Of a stretch of DNA of 33,879 bases, positions 31,870 to 33,879 are shown piece by piece (the stretch's first letter is position 1; each line of letters starts with the position of its first letter). Made by a program: the position numbers and the translations under genes. The notes beneath the pieces are model-generated. The model did not search any database. It saw only the letters and a program-made list of their open reading frames with translations, and had not been told where the DNA came from. The stretch covers positions 158,539-192,417 of the forward strand of contig MHBH01000073.1 of the NCBI GenBank assembly GCA_001804805.1. Direction: 5' to 3'. The DNA is from Lentisphaerae bacterium GWF2_49_21 (GTDB lineage Bacteria; Verrucomicrobiota; Lentisphaeria; Victivallales; GWF2-50-93).

Positions 31870-33780
31870 ATGAAAGAACAGAAGTTTGTAGTTAATCCGC
31901 CTAGGCGGATGCTTTTTCTCTTTAAAAACACAGCCAATAATGGCTTAACTACGAGCAGGAAAATATTACCTGCATGCATTTTGGTGATTTTTATTATTTC
32001 CATCACTTCCTACGCTCAGGTGAAGATTGAAAAGGCTGTGGACGCTTACAGGATGTCAGTCGACGGAAAACCTTTCGAGCTGAAGGGTGTTACATTCGGA
32101 ATGCCGATCAAGGAGGACAGTATCGACGCCAGTTTCAAGGAGCTTCAGAACTTGGGCGTGAACGCCATCAGGAACTGGGGCTGCGGGAACGACACACAGC
32201 TTCTTCTCGACACGGCGGCGAAATATGATATAAAGGTTCTACTCGGTTTATGGATGCGGCACGGAAGATCCGGCGCCGAAGGCGATGACAATTTCAACTA
32301 CGTGAATGATGAAAAAGGAAAAGAGAACCAGTTCAATGACGCCATCAAGTGGGTCAACAAGTTCAAGGACCACAAGGCGCTTTTAGGATGGGGAGTAGGC
32401 AATGAGGTTATTCTCAACATCGGATCTGAAGAGGAAAAAGTGGCTTATGCCAAGTTTTTGGAAAAAGTCTGCAGCGAAATCAAGAAGCTCGATCCTAACC
32501 ATCCGATATTTTCCGCAGGAGCCTGGACGATAGAATGGAAATATTGGAAGCAGTACGTCCCATCGCTCGATGTCTATGGCGTCAATACTTATGGATGGGG
32601 AGCGACAGCACTTCCTGACGAGTTGAAGAAAAATGAGATCGACAAGCCGTATGTCCTGACGGAGTTCGGTCCGCGCGGCGAATGGGATGCGCCGAAGGAC
32701 AGCAACGGCCTCAAGATAGAGCCGTCGGAAAAGGAGAAAGTAGACACCATCATCCAGGGCGTACCAAAAATGGTGAAGGCCAACAAGGAATGTCTCGGCG
32801 CATTCATATTCAATTTCGGAAAGAGCACCAACCACGGCGCAGTATGGCTTAATTTCAAGATTGGTGATGCATACCGTCCGTATTTCTGGGCGATCCGCGA
32901 AGTATATACCGGTAATAAATCTCCGGACACCTGTCCGGAGATTTATGAGTTCACAATACCCAACAGTGTTGTGAAGCCGGAGGACTGGGTGCCGGTGGTC
33001 CTGAAGGTGTCCGACAAGGAGGACAAGGATATCAAGATAAGCTTCAACTACAATTACAGGGAGAAAGGTTCCAGGGAGGAGAAGGACGCAATAAAGCCGC
33101 TTAATTCGCGGAAAAACGATGACGGCTCATATTCGATACAGGCTCCGAAGGATGAAGGACTTTTCAAGATATACGCCTACTGTCAGGACAGTTATCCTAA
33201 CCTTTCAATCGCCTACACTTCTCTTTTCGTGACGAAGCAGGGAGGCGGCGTGGGAGAGCCCGGGCAGAAAGCCCAGCTGCCCTTCTTTGTATTCGACAAT
33301 ACGACACCGCAGACAAAACTGCCATACATTCCTTCTGGACTGATGGGAAATTTTAAGGCGATGAAGCATAATATGGAATGCACTGACAATCCGCATTCCG
33401 CTCCGAACTGCATCGAGGTCACATATTCTGCGACTGGAGAGTGGATCGGACTTGCCTGGCAGTCACCCGCAAACGACTGGGGCGGTGAAAAAGCAGGGGG
33501 ATATGATTTAACCGGAGCAAAATCCTTCAAGTTCTGGGCCCGTGGCAAGGAAGGCGGAGAAAAGGTCAAGTTCGGATTCGGAATGATTGGCAGGGAGAAG
33601 AAATATTTCGATACAGCGAAAAAGGAAACCGGAGATCTTGTTCTCGAAAAGGAATGGAAGGAATACACGATTTCCCTCGAGGGCTGCGATCTTCGCAGGA
33701 TAAAGACCGGATTCACGATGTTCTTTGGCGGTCAGGGCAAACCGATAACCTTTTATCTGGATGATATCAGATATGAATAA
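31870..33780 (+). CDS. Exported clan GH-A glycosidase with repeat-encoded N-terminal insert and CBM-like domain
   Basis: A 636-residue paralog of the glycosidase at 24696. MKEQK has a good ribosome site (AAAGGA 5 bases away). Residues 6-29 (FVVNPPRRMLFLFKNTANNG...) are encoded by a 69-base repeat (31886-31954) related to 9453-9519. Without them the chain reads MKEQK joined to RKILPACILVIFIISITSYAQ, a normal signal peptide. The barrel follows (about 52-350), with N178-E179 (GVGNEVI) as acid/base and E265 (LTEFGPRG) as nucleophile; then an Ig-like domain (KVSDKEDKDIKISFNY) and the shared C-terminal module (GYDLTGAK, FWARG, FYLDDIRYE). Export may still work because the insert only lengthens the n-region. 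Confidence 0.85.
   Translation: MKEQKFVVNPPRRMLFLFKNTANNGLTTSRKILPACILVIFIISITSYAQVKIEKAVDAYRMSVDGKPFELKGVTFGMPIKEDSIDASFKELQNLGVNAIRNWGCGNDTQLLLDTAAKYDIKVLLGLWMRHGRSGAEGDDNFNYVNDEKGKENQFNDAIKWVNKFKDHKALLGWGVGNEVILNIGSEEEKVAYAKFLEKVCSEIKKLDPNHPIFSAGAWTIEWKYWKQYVPSLDVYGVNTYGWGATALPDELKKNEIDKPYVLTEFGPRGEWDAPKDSNGLKIEPSEKEKVDTIIQGVPKMVKANKECLGAFIFNFGKSTNHGAVWLNFKIGDAYRPYFWAIREVYTGNKSPDTCPEIYEFTIPNSVVKPEDWVPVVLKVSDKEDKDIKISFNYNYREKGSREEKDAIKPLNSRKNDDGSYSIQAPKDEGLFKIYAYCQDSYPNLSIAYTSLFVTKQGGGVGEPGQKAQLPFFVFDNTTPQTKLPYIPSGLMGNFKAMKHNMECTDNPHSAPNCIEVTYSATGEWIGLAWQSPANDWGGEKAGGYDLTGAKSFKFWARGKEGGEKVKFGFGMIGREKKYFDTAKKETGDLVLEKEWKEYTISLEGCDLRRIKTGFTMFFGGQGKPITFYLDDIRYE
31886..31954. repeat. TTGTAGT cloverleaf-like element, copy 2, inside a gene
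   Basis: TTGTAGTTAA (31886-31895) and TTAACTACGA (31945-31954) form the ends. The first hairpin is ATCCGCC-TA-GGCGGAT. CTTTAAA, CACAGCCAATAATGGCTT and the end regions match the element at 9453-9519. The length is a multiple of three and the reading frame stays open. Confidence 0.75.
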
Positions 33781-33879
33781 GATAAAATGTCAAGTCCTGA
33801 TTTCGATTTGACACTTTAAATTAAAATTACTTTGATTAGAACAATGATTTATTTCTTCAAACAACTTGGCGTTGGCCAG
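33781..33879. other. No feature recognised
   Basis: The last 99 bases contain only a weak inverted pair (TGTCAA ... TTGACA near 33789-33814) and no gene or clear terminator before the window ends. Confidence 0.5.

Overview
The window most resembles a member of the Lentisphaerota (PVC superphylum). The signs are two S1 sulfatases with intact formylglycine motifs, a URO-D-like protein, two prepilin-type proteins of the [16 protein letters not shown] / DGH type, exported clan GH-A glycosidases, a GntR-LacI hybrid regulator, and many small hairpin repeats between genes. I see no rRNA, tRNA, CRISPR array, transposase or phage gene. The phylum call is inference from gene content.

Layout. 1-1.8 kb: a membrane-anchored AsmA-like protein and an MscS channel on +, ending at a terminator shared with convergent genes. 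1.9-4.2 kb on -: an exported rubrerythrin, a membrane ferric-reductase-type NAD(P)H oxidoreductase, and a small lipoprotein. 4.3-9.4 kb on +: sulfatase, four-helix-bundle/zinc-ribbon protein translationally coupled to a second sulfatase, then a URO-D-like protein. 9.6-14.7 kb on -: FHA-MoxR ATPase, DUF58 protein and TgpA-like transglutaminase, an envelope-type operon. 15-19 kb: small genes (lipoprotein, exported nitroreductase coupled to a ribbon-helix-helix regulator with its own operator, two membrane proteins) among dense hairpin repeats, plus a gene broken by such repeats. 19.4-22.5 kb on -: GH20 hexosaminidase and DUF4143 ATPase. 22.5-33.8 kb on +: a glycan locus with an exported beta-sandwich module, a tiny zinc-ribbon protein, a GntR/LacI regulator, two exported GH-A glycosidases that carry the same module, two pseudopilins, and a very large GH94-like phosphorylase.

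How the parts may work together. In the right-hand locus, surface or periplasmic enzymes (two GH-A proteins and the free module) would bind and cut a beta-glycan outside, the phosphorylase would act on the oligosaccharides inside, and the GntR/LacI protein would sense the sugar and repress a promoter overlapped by a quasi-palindrome. The sulfatases and GH20 suggest that sulfated and aminosugar glycans are also used. On the left, the exported rubrerythrin may receive electrons from cytoplasmic NAD(P)H through the heme membrane reductase, giving an extracytoplasmic peroxide-reducing pair.

The most unusual feature is the population of short structured repeats. Several share a loop sequence while their stems differ and still pair perfectly. 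Copies have entered genes: one adds 24 in-frame codons to the signal peptide of the last glycosidase, one separates two copies of the prepilin cleavage motif in the second pseudopilin, and others mark the break and end of a dead gene at about 17.3-17.4 kb.
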